DNA of 64,000 nt from DASRCB01 sp035653295 (GTDB lineage Bacteria; Acidobacteriota; Terriglobia; Bryobacterales; Bryobacteraceae). This document shows positions 25,688 to 34,752 of the stretch, piece by piece; positions within the stretch are counted from its first letter, which is position 1, and each line of letters begins with the position of its first letter. Under the pieces are notes generated by a model. It had not been told where the DNA came from and did not search any database. It saw only the letters and a list, made by a program, of their open reading frames with translations. Both the position numbers and the translations under genes were made by a program. Location of the stretch: positions 1 through 64,000 of the forward strand of contig DASRCB010000140.1 of the NCBI GenBank assembly GCA_035653295.1, in the 5' to 3' direction.

Positions 25688-26149
25688 TCAGCTCCGCTTC
25701 TGCAGAACCAGATGCCGCAGTTCTTCCATGAACGCCTCCACATCCTGGAAGTCGCGGTAAACGGACGCGAAGCGAACGTAAGCGATCTTATCGAGTGACC
25801 GCAGATGCTCCATCAGAATCTCTCCGATGTTTGTAGTAGACAGCTCGCGCTCGGGGCTGTCCACCAGCTTCCCTTCGACGTCGTCCACCAACTCCGCGAG
25901 CTTGGCCATGCTCACTGGCCGCTTCTCGCAGGCTTTGAGCAGCCCTGAAAGCACCTTCTGGCGATCGAATTTTTCGCGCCGGCCGTCTTTCTTCACCACC
26001 ATGTAAGGAATCTCGTCCGTCCGCTCGTACGTGGTGAACCGGCGCTCGCAGCTGAGGCACTGCCGCCGCCGGCGGATGACATCGCCCTCCCGGCTCTCCC
26101 GCGAATCGATGACCCGATCCTCCCGGAAACCACAGAAAGGGCACATCAT
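25688..26149 (-). CDS. nrdR: Transcriptional repressor NrdR
   Basis: A 153-residue regulator of ribonucleotide reductase genes. The zinc ribbon has CPFCGFREDRVIDSRES and RRQCLSCERRFTTYER, and an ATP-cone follows. An ATGA overlap joins it to the upstream flippase-like gene, an unexpected partner. No nrd operon is in the window. Regulated genes would carry NrdR boxes elsewhere. Confidence 0.96.
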   Translation of the reverse strand: MMCPFCGFREDRVIDSRESREGDVIRRRRQCLSCERRFTTYERTDEIPYMVVKKDGRREKFDRQKVLSGLLKACEKRPVSMAKLAELVDDVEGKLVDSPERELSTTNIGEILMEHLRSLDKIAYVRFASVYRDFQDVEAFMEELRHLVLQKRS

Positions 26150-27231
26150 ATCTCGTCCTTCAGGTGACTGAGTTTACCCCAGCTCAGGCCTTCGTGCAGC
26201 GCGAGGCCGACGCCGACGGGTAGTACAACGACGAAACTGACAAACCAGAAAACGAGCGAGACCGCGGCGGCTGGCTCCACCGGGACGCCCAGAATCTGAG
26301 AAAGCGCCATCGCGCCGGCCACCTGCGGTCCGCCACCGATCCCGGGAATCTGCACCATGCTCCCGAAGGCGACGAAACCGAGGAAGATACACGCGCCCGT
26401 CAGCCCGAAATGCGCAGTAGCCGGGAAAGCCTTCAGAACAGACCATGTTGTGCTCACGATGAGTACCCACTCGAGCAGTGTGTACCCCGCCAGCATCAGC
26501 AGATGTCCACGGCTGGAGACCGACTGCATGCCTTCGATGAAGGTAGAGACGAGGCGCTCGACACGCGGTTTCAGCGCCGCCGGCACGACCCCCAGAGCCG
26601 CTGTCAGCCGGCGGCGCGCCTGACGCGGGTACCGGCCGAGTACGAAAAGCAACGTGAAGCAAATGATTGCCAGCGCCCCAGCGAGCCAGCCGGCGGTTGA
26701 CAGGATCCGGTCCAGGATGGGATGCCGGGCCACTGCTTCAGGCGGGATCTGGGTGAGCGCGAAGGAGAAGATGGCCAGCACCATAAGCAGGTCGAAAATC
26801 CGCTCCAGAAACCAGGCCGCCATCTGGGAGGAAAATGGCATCCGCTCTTTGGTAGCAATCAGATAGGGCCGTACCAGCTCGCCCGGCCGGCCCAGCAGCA
26901 TCAAAGCCGCGAAGCCGATCAGTGTGGCCTTGAAGATGTTCCAGACGCTGACCCCTGCCCGGACCGGGCGCAGCATCACCTCCCAGCGCGGCGCCCGCAC
27001 GAAGTAGCCTCCGAAGTTGAGCAGTACGCACAGGGCGAACCACCACCAATCGACTCCACGGAACGATGCGGCGAAGGCACTCCAGCGGAAATTGCCGGCG
27101 CGGAGGCGCCAAGCCACCACGGCCGCGAGCGCCGCCAGAACCGTGAGCGCCACCGTGATCCGCCACGCTTGTCGTCGTGGCGGCGAGGAGGGCTTCCGCG
27201 CGCCGTTCAGTTTTGTCGTTACGTCCGCCAC
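26146..27231 (-). CDS. Flippase-like membrane protein (LPG synthase transmembrane family)
   Basis: A 361-residue inner-membrane protein with about seven or eight helices, of the UPF0104/AglD-MprF transmembrane family. Recognisable are FVRAPRWEVMLRPV, GRPGELVRPYLIATKE and the C-terminal GIGGGPQVAGA. Family members flip or move lipids or lipid-linked sugars; here the substrate is unknown. It starts with GTG at 27231 after GGCGAGG and ends in an ATGA overlap with nrdR. It is divergent from the ECF sigma operon (236 bp between). Confidence 0.85.
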   Translation of the reverse strand: MADVTTKLNGARKPSSPPRRQAWRITVALTVLAALAAVVAWRLRAGNFRWSAFAASFRGVDWWWFALCVLLNFGGYFVRAPRWEVMLRPVRAGVSVWNIFKATLIGFAALMLLGRPGELVRPYLIATKERMPFSSQMAAWFLERIFDLLMVLAIFSFALTQIPPEAVARHPILDRILSTAGWLAGALAIICFTLLFVLGRYPRQARRRLTAALGVVPAALKPRVERLVSTFIEGMQSVSSRGHLLMLAGYTLLEWVLIVSTTWSVLKAFPATAHFGLTGACIFLGFVAFGSMVQIPGIGGGPQVAGAMALSQILGVPVEPAAAVSLVFWFVSFVVVLPVGVGLALHEGLSWGKLSHLKDEI

Positions 27232-27373
27232 CTGAGACGTTGCCTCGCCCGCCGGAAACCGTCATCCGCCGCCGGGCATTCGCCGCTCACCCGTCTGCCG
27301 GCGCAGGTCGCCGGGCGGGCGATTGCCGTGCGGCGGCCGGCGGATAGAATTGAGTTAACTCCTGAGATTCAGC

Positions 27374-27401
27374 GAACTTCTTATGATAGAACCTCGTTCT
27401 A
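27374..27401 (+). promoter_or_regulatory. Candidate ECF promoter overlapping a perfect palindrome
   Basis: GAACTT at 27374-27379 is followed after 16 bases by GTTCTA at 27396-27401. The first is the ECF (-35) type, the second compatible with a -10 beginning CGT. The -10 is one arm of a perfect TAGAAC-CTC-GTTCTA inverted repeat at 27387-27401. It lies 67 bp before the sigma factor start, so the sigma factor may activate its own operon, and the palindrome may be an operator. Confidence 0.4.
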
Positions 27402-27467
27402 CAGGGTGGAAGCAGAAAGCGGGGTCCACCGGGCCCGGCGACGCTGCATCCGCCGGAGAACGAGGAT

Positions 27468-28124
27468 ATGGGAGCCGTAGCACAAATCGCCGCCAGCCCC
27501 GCCCAATGGGACTGGACCAGGTCGCGCTCCGAAGCGCTCCGGCGCTGGGGAGGTAAAACCCTGGACGCCGACGCCATCCTCGTGGAGCGCTGCCTCGAAG
27601 GCGAAGAGACCGCCTGGGAAGACCTTGTCAAGGCGCATACCCGGCGCGTATACGGCATCTGCTATCGCTTTACCAGCCGCGACTCCGAAGCCCAGGACCT
27701 GACTCAGGAAGTCTTTCTGCGGGTTTTCAAGAACCTCTCCAGCTTCCGCGCCGGTGAGGGTTCGTTCGTGGTCTGGCTGACCCGGCTAACCCGCAACCTG
27801 CTCATCGATCATTACCGGCGCACGCGACTCGAGCGTGCAACGGATTCCATCGAGGAGCGTCTGCCCCATCTGGAACAGGCGGCCACGTCCTCGCGCGCGG
27901 ACAGCGTACTGGCCGGCCGGGAAGCGAGCGAAGTGCTGCAGAGCGCCCTCGCCCGGTTATCTCCCGATCTGCGCGAGACAGTCATTTTGCGCGATCTGGA
28001 AGAGATGGAGTACCGCGAAATCGCCCAGGTGCTGAACGTCCCCGAGGGGACTGTGAAATCGCGGCTGAACCGCGGGCGCGCCGAGCTCGCGCGCGTCCTG
28101 AAACGGCAAAAGGTGGCGATATGA
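27468..28124 (+). CDS. ECF sigma factor (RpoE-type)
   Basis: A 218-residue ECF sigma factor. Region 2: YRFTSRDSEAQDLTQEVFLRVFKNL; region 2.4: VWLTRLTRNLLIDHYRRTR; region 4: LRETVILRDLEEMEYREIAQVLNVPEGTVKSRLNRGR. About 30 extra residues precede region 2, so the start could be internal, but a purine-rich GAGAACGAGG lies before the ATG used here. It is the first of five genes with stop-start overlaps and should be held by the next gene's anti-sigma factor. Confidence 0.95.
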   Translation: MGAVAQIAASPAQWDWTRSRSEALRRWGGKTLDADAILVERCLEGEETAWEDLVKAHTRRVYGICYRFTSRDSEAQDLTQEVFLRVFKNLSSFRAGEGSFVVWLTRLTRNLLIDHYRRTRLERATDSIEERLPHLEQAATSSRADSVLAGREASEVLQSALARLSPDLRETVILRDLEEMEYREIAQVLNVPEGTVKSRLNRGRAELARVLKRQKVAI

Positions 28125-28723
28125 CCTGCGCCGATTTCGAAATCCTTCTGTGCGATTATCTGGACGGCGCACTGCCCGAGCCCAGCCGCCGCGAACTGGA
28201 AGAGCACATAGCCTCCTGTGCTGCGTGCGGCGAGATGGCTCGCGACGTTAAGGCTTCTCTCGCGTTCATAGAGAAGGCTGCCGTCGCCGAGCCTCCGGCC
28301 GAGCTGCTGACCCGCATTCTGCACGATATTCCCGGCGTCGCGGCGGGAGCGCGACGCCCCTGGCACAGCCGCCTCTTCGGGCGCTGGACCGGGTGGATCC
28401 TGCAGCCCCGCTACGTCATGGGAATGGCCATGACGGTTCTGTCTTTTTCGATGATCGCGAAGTTCGCCGGCATCGAGCCGCGACAGCTTCGTCCGTCCGA
28501 CCTCGATCCGGTGAAGATCTGGTCGGCGGCCGACGATCGCGTTCATCGCGCCTGGGACCGCGGTGTGAAGTATTACGAAAACATGAAAGTGGTGATCGAG
28601 ATCCAGTCCCGTCTGAGAGAGTGGACCGATCAGGATCAGAGCCAAACGCCCGTCAGGGCGAGTGAACAGAAGAAAGGCGCACCCGCCAGGCCGAATCCGG
28701 CGGGGCGAAACGAAAAAAAATGA
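28121..28723 (+). CDS. Zinc-binding anti-sigma factor
   Basis: A 200-residue membrane protein. The N-terminal zinc finger has the H-x3-C-x2-C pattern (EEHIASCAACGEM), typical of ZAS anti-sigma factors that hold ECF sigma factors at the membrane. One membrane helix near residues 92-112 (VMGMAMTVLSFSMIAKF). The C-terminal region is extracytoplasmic with a charged, Asn/Gln-rich tail ending in a lysine run. ATGA overlap with the sigma gene on one side and with the next gene on the other. Signal input unknown. Confidence 0.85.
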   Translation: MTCADFEILLCDYLDGALPEPSRRELEEHIASCAACGEMARDVKASLAFIEKAAVAEPPAELLTRILHDIPGVAAGARRPWHSRLFGRWTGWILQPRYVMGMAMTVLSFSMIAKFAGIEPRQLRPSDLDPVKIWSAADDRVHRAWDRGVKYYENMKVVIEIQSRLREWTDQDQSQTPVRASEQKKGAPARPNPAGRNEKK

Positions 28724-29427
28724 ACTGCGCAAATCATCCGGAATCGCCTGCGACCGCATACTGCCGCTCCTGTGGAAAGCCGCTGTGCCCGGCGTGCCAG
28801 CTGCCCGCCCAGGGAACGGTGTTCTGCGCCGAACACGTTCCGGCAACAGCGGCGGCAGCGGGGGTGAACGCTGCCGCTCCAGGCGCGCCGCCTCCCGAGT
28901 GGTCGCCGTACACCGCTCCCGTCGCACCAGCGCCTCTGCCTCGCAACGACGCCTCGCCCGGTCTGGCTTTTATTCTCGGCCTCATTCCCGGCGTGGGCGC
29001 GATTTATAACGGACAGTACGTCAAAGCATTTGTACACGTGATTGTTCTGGGAATCCTGATCAGCATCATCAGCTCGGGCGCGGCCAGCGGGTTCGAGCCG
29101 CTGTTCGGAATGCTGATCGCCGCGTGGTGGATCTACATGGCCTTCGAGGCTTATCACACCGCGCGGCGCCGGCAACTCGGCGAACCCGTTGATGAGTTCT
29201 CGAGTCTGTGGCCCACACGGCGGCGCGGTTTCCCCGTCGGCCCCGTTATCCTGATCGCCTTCGGCGTGATGTTCCTGCTGATGAACTTCAACTTCGTCAG
29301 CTTCGAGCGCATCGTCCGCTACTGGCCGTTGCTGCTCATCGCCATCGGCGTTTATTTGCTGTACGAACGTTTCGCTCCGGTGCGCCCTCCGGCGCCCGGG
29401 CCGGAGGTGCAGCATGGCCGTCAGTAG
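28720..29427 (+). CDS. B-box zinc finger / TM2-like membrane protein
   Basis: A 235-residue protein. An N-terminal B-box-like zinc finger (CANHPESPATAYCRSCGKPLCPAC, then CAEH) is followed by a Pro/Ala-rich linker. Then come membrane helices around 78-150 (AFILGLIPGVGAIYNGQYVKAF, a TM2-like pattern) and two more around 165-210 that fit DUF5668. The zinc finger is unusual joined to bacterial membrane segments but common in Acidobacteriota. The ATGA overlap fixes its start. Role probably in the ECF envelope operon. Confidence 0.75.
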   Translation: MNCANHPESPATAYCRSCGKPLCPACQLPAQGTVFCAEHVPATAAAAGVNAAAPGAPPPEWSPYTAPVAPAPLPRNDASPGLAFILGLIPGVGAIYNGQYVKAFVHVIVLGILISIISSGAASGFEPLFGMLIAAWWIYMAFEAYHTARRRQLGEPVDEFSSLWPTRRRGFPVGPVILIAFGVMFLLMNFNFVSFERIVRYWPLLLIAIGVYLLYERFAPVRPPAPGPEVQHGRQ

Positions 29428-29719
29428 CTCCGACTTTATCCAGGCCGTGCGCGGACCGCTGATGCTGATCACCCTCGGCGTGCTGATTGCGGTACATCAG
29501 TTCGGCATGTTGAGCTTCAGCACCTCATGGCCGGTGCTGGTAATCGTATTCGGCGTTCTGAAACTGCTGGAGCGCACCACGCGCCAACCCGCGCCGGCTC
29601 CGGCCGCCGCCGGCCCTTATACGCCGCCATCATATCCGCCGTATTCGCCGACGCCGGGAACGCCCGGCTATAACATTCCTCCGTCTCCGCCACCGCCGCC
29701 GGGAGGAACAAGGGTATGA
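29414..29719 (+). CDS. Small DUF5668-type membrane protein
   Basis: A 101-residue protein with two hydrophobic segments (about 14-30 and 37-50) followed by a proline-, tyrosine- and glycine-rich tail (SYPPYSPTPG, SPPPPPG). It matches the LiaF-like/DUF5668 membrane domain that is also found at the N-terminus of the next protein. Overlaps both neighbours (14 bp upstream, ATGA downstream), so it is translated with the operon. Unknown function. Confidence 0.7.
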   Translation: MAVSSSDFIQAVRGPLMLITLGVLIAVHQFGMLSFSTSWPVLVIVFGVLKLLERTTRQPAPAPAAAGPYTPPSYPPYSPTPGTPGYNIPPSPPPPPGGTRV

Positions 29720-31170
29720 GACGCGGATCGGTCATCGGGCCGCTCATCCTGATCGGCCTCGGCGTGCTGTTCCTGATGTGGACGGTGTGGCATATGCCCA
29801 TCTCCACCATCATCGGCACGTGGTGGCCGTTCGTGCTGATCGCCTGGGGCGGGCTGCGCCTTCTCGAAATCATCGTGTGGGCCTTCCAGTCCAGGCCTCT
29901 GCCGCGCAGCGGCGTCTCCGGCGGCGAATGGGTTCTGGTGTTCTTCATCTGCCTTATCGGCGCCAGCGTGTGGACCGTGCAGAACCACCACTGGATGTAC
30001 GGCGGCCCGTGGCGCGGCATCGTCATCAACATGGGTGAGAACTACGATTTCCCCATGAACGGCGTGGAGAAGCCGGTGACGGGCAAAGCGCCGCGCATCG
30101 TCATCGAGAGCTTTCGCGGCGACGCGCGCATTACCGGCGCCGAGGACAGCAGCACGGTTCGCGTGAGCGGCAACAAATCGATCCGGGCTCTTGCCCAGCA
30201 TGATGCCGATACCGCCAACCAACAAACGCCTCTGGAAATCGTCCAGCAGGGTGACGGGTATGTGATCCGCACCAATCAGGATCGCGTGGACAGCCGCACG
30301 CGCATCAGCGACGACCTGGAGATCTCGGTGCCGAAGGGCGCTTCCATTGTCGCCCGCGGGCGCACCGGTGATTTCGATATTTCCGATATCAACGGCAGCG
30401 TGGATATTAACAGCGATAACGCCGGCGTTCGCGTTCAGAACGTCGCCGGTGACGTGCGCGTGCAGCTGGACAAGAGCGACGTGGTGCGCTGCACCGGGGT
30501 GAAGGGGAAAGTAGACCTGCGCGCCTCGCACGGCGACGAGATCGAACTGACCAACATTTCCGGCCCGGTGACGATCGCCGGGACATGGACCGGCGATCTG
30601 CAGTTCCGCAATCTGGAGCAGCCGCTGCGGTTCGAGGGCGACAACGTACAGTTCAATGTGGAAAAAATCCCGGGGCAGGTGCGCATGTCCGGAGGCGATT
30701 TCACGGCCAGTGGGCTTACGGGTCCGGTGCGGCTGGATGCGCGCTCGCGCGATATCCAGATCTCTGACTTCACCCAGGCGCTCGATCTGACCGTGGACCG
30801 CGGTGACGTGCAGCTGCGTCCGGCAGCCAAAACGGGCGCGGTCCCGCGCATGGACGTGCGGGTCCACAGCGGCGACGTGGATCTGGCGCTGCTGCCCGCG
30901 GCGAAGTTCGACCTGAAGGCCAGCACCGATCACGGCGAAGTGCACAACGAATACGGCGGCCCGTTGACAGCTCAGGAGAGCGAGCCCGGCGGCAGGATCA
31001 GCGGCGGCGCCCCCGGCGCCCCGGAGATCCGCGTCACCACTGATCGCGGCACGCTGACCGTGCGCAAGGCCACGGGCGAGGAGGCGGAAGTCACTTTCCC
31101 GGATATACCCAGCCGCCCGGAAAAGCCGCCAAAGGCGCCCCAGCCTCCACCGCAGGTGCGGGAAGAGTAG
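29716..31170 (+). CDS. Membrane protein with DUF5668 and DUF4097-type beta repeat domain
   Basis: A 484-residue protein. Two to three N-terminal membrane helices (about 8-25, 33-50, 74-92) are followed by a long extracytoplasmic beta-repeat region (GDFDISDINGSVDINSDN..., DLRASHGDEIELTN) typical of the DUF4097 putative adhesin fold. A Pro/Lys tail ends it. Located last in the ECF operon; DUF4097 proteins often accompany anti-sigma or LiaF-type envelope-stress systems, so a role as envelope-stress sensor or effector is plausible. ATG at 29716 overlaps the previous stop. Confidence 0.82.
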   Translation: MRRGSVIGPLILIGLGVLFLMWTVWHMPISTIIGTWWPFVLIAWGGLRLLEIIVWAFQSRPLPRSGVSGGEWVLVFFICLIGASVWTVQNHHWMYGGPWRGIVINMGENYDFPMNGVEKPVTGKAPRIVIESFRGDARITGAEDSSTVRVSGNKSIRALAQHDADTANQQTPLEIVQQGDGYVIRTNQDRVDSRTRISDDLEISVPKGASIVARGRTGDFDISDINGSVDINSDNAGVRVQNVAGDVRVQLDKSDVVRCTGVKGKVDLRASHGDEIELTNISGPVTIAGTWTGDLQFRNLEQPLRFEGDNVQFNVEKIPGQVRMSGGDFTASGLTGPVRLDARSRDIQISDFTQALDLTVDRGDVQLRPAAKTGAVPRMDVRVHSGDVDLALLPAAKFDLKASTDHGEVHNEYGGPLTAQESEPGGRISGGAPGAPEIRVTTDRGTLTVRKATGEEAEVTFPDIPSRPEKPPKAPQPPPQVREE

Positions 31171-31419
31171 CTGCCCAGGCAGGAGCGCGTCGTGCGACTG
31201 TCACCGACAATTCGCGCGTTAGCGGTCGAGCCCGGTTGGCCGACGCGTCCTGGGCGCAAAGGTCCATCGATTTGATATAGGCAGCTTCTTCGACGCGAGC
31301 GAGCTTTAAGCGCCTGGCGCGCTCTGCTGACCATCGGTTCTCTACGGCTAAGATCTTCAGCGCGGAAGCCCGCCCGCCGGAGTTCGGATCGCGAGCCCGC
31401 TCTGAGCTGCCGCAGGGCT

Positions 31420-33336
31420 TCAGTCGCTCATCAGGAAAACCAGCGGACGCCCCTCGGCGGGCGCTTCCCTCCAGCGCCGGAGCAGAATCGTGTAGAGCAT
31501 CAACCCCGTTTCGCCTTCACCGAAGAGAAAATAACGAATCGCCTGGATCATCATCTTCTGCCGGCTCAGCCCCACCACGATGCTGATGGGCTGCAGTTTT
31601 TCGCCCAGGTATGCGATCGTGTTTGCGATGGCGACCGCCTGGGTCACCTCGATGCAGTAATTCGGACCCGTCCGACGAACCCGCAGGCAGACCGGTCCCA
31701 GAAACTCGCTGCGATTATCGATGAGCGTGACATGCACGAAGGCCAGCGGTCCCTCGACGCGGTAATAGCGCCGGACCTGCGCCTCTTTCGCCCGCAACAC
31801 GTTCTCATCCAGGCTGTAGGCGGCGACCAGATTCACCTTGTGGCAGCACAGGGACTCGGTAATACGCCGCGAGTCCTGGTCTGTGTACTGCACCTCAGTG
31901 ATGCGCAGTTCGGTTGCGCGCACATACCTGCTGATCACACTCACGGCGAGAATAAACAGGATGAAGAACGTGGCGATGATGATGCCATCCGGCCGCTCGA
32001 CAATGTTCGCCAGCGTCGTGTAGAGAAAGACGGCAGTTACCAGGAAGCAGTAGAAGCTCAGCAGGCGACGGCCTTCGTGCCACAGCGTGAGCGAGGCCGC
32101 GAATGCGGCCGACAGCATCAAAACCAGCACCCCCGTTGCGTACGCGCCGCCCTGTCCCTCCACGCTGGCTCGAAACACCACGGTGACCACCAGGTCGCAG
32201 CCGAAGAGCACAAGCACAAGCGGCCGCGTCCACGCCGTCCAGGCAGGCGCCAGCCCGACGCGCGGCAGATAACGGGGGATCAGGTGCAGCAGGCCGGCCA
32301 TGGCCGATGCGCCGGCGAACCACAGGATCAGAATAGTGGAGAAGTCATAAAGGGAGCCGAAGCCGTTCCCCAGCAGTTGGTGCGCCAGATACGCGATCGC
32401 ACGGCCGCTTGCCGGACCGCCTTCCCGGTACGCCTCAGGAGGAATCAGTACAGCAGTGACGAAGCTCGAGGCAGTGAGCATAACGCTCATGATCACCGCA
32501 GCCGTCGCCAGCAGGCGGCGTGTGTTGCCGATACGGCCGTCCGGCCTCGGATTGGCCTCATCGGCGTCTTCGCCGCGGATCAGCGGCATCACGGAAACAC
32601 CGGTTTCGAAGCCGCTCAGACCGAGGGCCAGTTTGGGGAAGACCAAAGCCGATAACGCCAGCAGTGTCGTCCAGTTGCCGTGCGCATCCAGAGCGCGTCG
32701 CCAGTGTCCCAGCAATTCGGGCCGGGACAGCACCTCGAAGAATGCACGTCCCAGCACCACGACGTTCAGCAACAGATAGGGCACGCACACCGCCGACGCC
32801 AGATCAATGGCCTCGCGGAAGCCCTTCAGGAAAACCATAGCCAGGAGCGCCAGCAGCAGGATGGTGAGCCAGAAATGCTGTCCGTGAACGAATCGGCTCA
32901 GGAAAGGATTATTCACCGCATGCGTGGCCGCGTCCGCGGCCGACAGCGTCATGGTAATGACGAAGTCCGTGGCGGCGAAACCCAGCAGCACCAGAACGAA
33001 GATGCGGCCTGACCAGCCGGGCAGCAGGTTTTCGAGCAGCGCGATCGAGCCCTGGCCCACAAACGAGCGCCCGGCCACCTGTGCGTACACCGGCAGCGCG
33101 CAGGCGAGCGTCACCAGCACCAGCACAGCGGTTGCGAGGGGTGAGAGCGCTCCGGCCGCGAGCAGAGCGATACCCGGCTGATACCCCAGCGTCGAAAAAT
33201 AATCGACGCCGGTGAGCCAGATCACCAAATACCAGGGATATGTCTTTCGGGGGCGCTGCCCGCGTCGCGGCGCCGCATCGGCGGACTCCTCCGCCTCACC
33301 GCCGCGCATCCATTCGAGGACCGGTTGCGACGCCAC
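31420..33336 (-). CDS. APC superfamily amino acid permease
   Basis: A 638-residue membrane protein with about 12 helices in the first 440 residues (IWLTGVDYFSTLGYQPGIALLAAGALSPLAT marks helix 1). The last 190 residues form a cytoplasmic domain after TTLANIVERPDGII, with a KVNLVAAYSLDENVLRAKEAQVRRYY region. It is a probable secondary transporter for amino acids or polyamines; the long soluble tail is a feature of one APC subgroup. The start is GTG at 33336; ATG at 33309 is an alternative and neither has a clear Shine-Dalgarno. Upstream 33337-33369 and downstream 31171-31419 contain no gene. Confidence 0.85.
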   Translation of the reverse strand: MASQPVLEWMRGGEAEESADAAPRRGQRPRKTYPWYLVIWLTGVDYFSTLGYQPGIALLAAGALSPLATAVLVLVTLACALPVYAQVAGRSFVGQGSIALLENLLPGWSGRIFVLVLLGFAATDFVITMTLSAADAATHAVNNPFLSRFVHGQHFWLTILLLALLAMVFLKGFREAIDLASAVCVPYLLLNVVVLGRAFFEVLSRPELLGHWRRALDAHGNWTTLLALSALVFPKLALGLSGFETGVSVMPLIRGEDADEANPRPDGRIGNTRRLLATAAVIMSVMLTASSFVTAVLIPPEAYREGGPASGRAIAYLAHQLLGNGFGSLYDFSTILILWFAGASAMAGLLHLIPRYLPRVGLAPAWTAWTRPLVLVLFGCDLVVTVVFRASVEGQGGAYATGVLVLMLSAAFAASLTLWHEGRRLLSFYCFLVTAVFLYTTLANIVERPDGIIIATFFILFILAVSVISRYVRATELRITEVQYTDQDSRRITESLCCHKVNLVAAYSLDENVLRAKEAQVRRYYRVEGPLAFVHVTLIDNRSEFLGPVCLRVRRTGPNYCIEVTQAVAIANTIAYLGEKLQPISIVVGLSRQKMMIQAIRYFLFGEGETGLMLYTILLRRWREAPAEGRPLVFLMSD

Positions 33337-33369
33337 CTCAGGTGGTAGACGCGCGTTCGAGCCGCCGGA

Positions 33370-34518
33370 CTACTTCTTCTTGCCCTTCTTCGGGGCGTTC
33401 GGGTTCTGATAGCTGGTTTCGACGGAGCCCTGCATGGTTTGCAGGAGAGCCTTCGCGCCTTCCGCGTTCGGACCCGTGGGCGCCAGCTCGAGGTATTTGT
33501 TCAGCGCCTCCACCATGCCCGGAGGCGGGACGATTTTGCCGTCCGGTGTGGTGGTTGCCTTCGCGCTGAGACTGACGGCGTATTGATACTGCGCCTCCGC
33601 ATAGTTCGGATTGGCCTCAATCGCTTTCTTGAAAGCCTGAGCGGCCGCGTCCGACTGGCCGGCGTTGGTCAATACTGCGCCGAGATTGTAGTAGTACTTG
33701 GCGGCATTCGGTGGATCCAGCGCCGCCGCTTTCTGCAACTCGGCCTGGGCCTCGTCCAGCTTCTTCGCCTTGACCAGCGCCAAGGCGTAATTGTTGTGGA
33801 AAGCGGCGTCGTCCGGCTTGAGCTCGATCGCCTTCTGAAACGCGGCAAAGCCCTTGTCATAGTCGGCCTGCTGGTCGGCTCCCGTCTTAGTGGCCGCGTC
33901 ACCTACGTAGGCTTCGGCGAGGCTGATCCAGATCACCGACTGCGTCGCGTCCATTTCCGAGGCTTTCTGAAGCGACTCGATGGCGGCCGGATAGTTCTTC
34001 GCCTCCAGCGCCTCGCGGCCGGTGTTATACGCATCGTTCAGGGCCTTGTTCTTGGCCAGCGCCGCCTCGCGCTGTTTCATGGCAGCTTGCAGCGCGGCCT
34101 TCTGTTCGGCGGTCATGCCTCGTTCCTGGTCTTTACTGAGCTGCCCGCTGCTGGCCGCCGCCTGCAACTGCGCGTTGCGTTGCGCCGCCTGGCGGAGATC
34201 GAACGACTGCTCGACCGTGTCCCCGAAGTGGGTCTTGACGTTATTGACCGAATCCCGTTCTTTACCGTCAACCTCCACAGAGACGCGGTACGTGCCCATG
34301 GGAAGACCGCCATAGTAATAATGACCCTTCTTATCGGTCTTGACCTGGTAATTGCCCTTCATGTCCGTGCGGGTAATCTTCACTACCGCGCCTTTGATTC
34401 CAGCTCCATTCTCGTCCTTGACATCGCCTTCCATGGATGTCACCTGGGCCCGCGCAATGGAGCCCGCGAACAACAGAACGGCCACGAGTAAACCAAAGGC
34501 TCGCAACCTTGCAAACAT
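33370..34518 (-). CDS. Exported protein with carboxypeptidase-regulatory-like and TPR domains
   Basis: A 382-residue exported protein. A signal peptide (FARLRAFGLLVAVLLFAGSIARAQ) is followed by a beta-sandwich (GDVKDENGAGIKGAVVKITR...YRVSVEVDG, CarboxypepD_reg type) at about 27-100, then a Gln/Ala/Lys-rich coiled stretch and TPR motifs from about 170-360, with a Lys tail. The start at 34518 is supported by GGAGGATCTT directly upstream. Probably a periplasmic or outer-membrane scaffold. Divergent from another TPR gene 234 bp away. Confidence 0.88.
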   Translation of the reverse strand: MFARLRAFGLLVAVLLFAGSIARAQVTSMEGDVKDENGAGIKGAVVKITRTDMKGNYQVKTDKKGHYYYGGLPMGTYRVSVEVDGKERDSVNNVKTHFGDTVEQSFDLRQAAQRNAQLQAAASSGQLSKDQERGMTAEQKAALQAAMKQREAALAKNKALNDAYNTGREALEAKNYPAAIESLQKASEMDATQSVIWISLAEAYVGDAATKTGADQQADYDKGFAAFQKAIELKPDDAAFHNNYALALVKAKKLDEAQAELQKAAALDPPNAAKYYYNLGAVLTNAGQSDAAAQAFKKAIEANPNYAEAQYQYAVSLSAKATTTPDGKIVPPPGMVEALNKYLELAPTGPNAEGAKALLQTMQGSVETSYQNPNAPKKGKKK

Positions 34519-34752
34519 AAGATCCTCCAAGAGATCGAGTGAGTATTGCGTGACACCTACAGCATACCCTGGCTGGCCCATCCGCCGGGCGCCCCATTTC
34601 CGTATGACAGGGTGAGCCGCCCGGAGCCCATTTCCCGCGTGTTTCAGAGGAGGGGAAAAATGTTCGGCGTACCCGCGGCAGGGGTTCGTGCATCAGTAGA
34701 AGCGGAGTTTCGCTATTATTACAAGAGCTTCCTTTTTCAGGGGATCAGCGGA

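Noticed and set aside
29668..30945. A 425-codon minus-strand frame opposite the DUF4097 gene
   Set aside because: No domain; the plus-strand gene has overlapping-operon starts and beta repeats.
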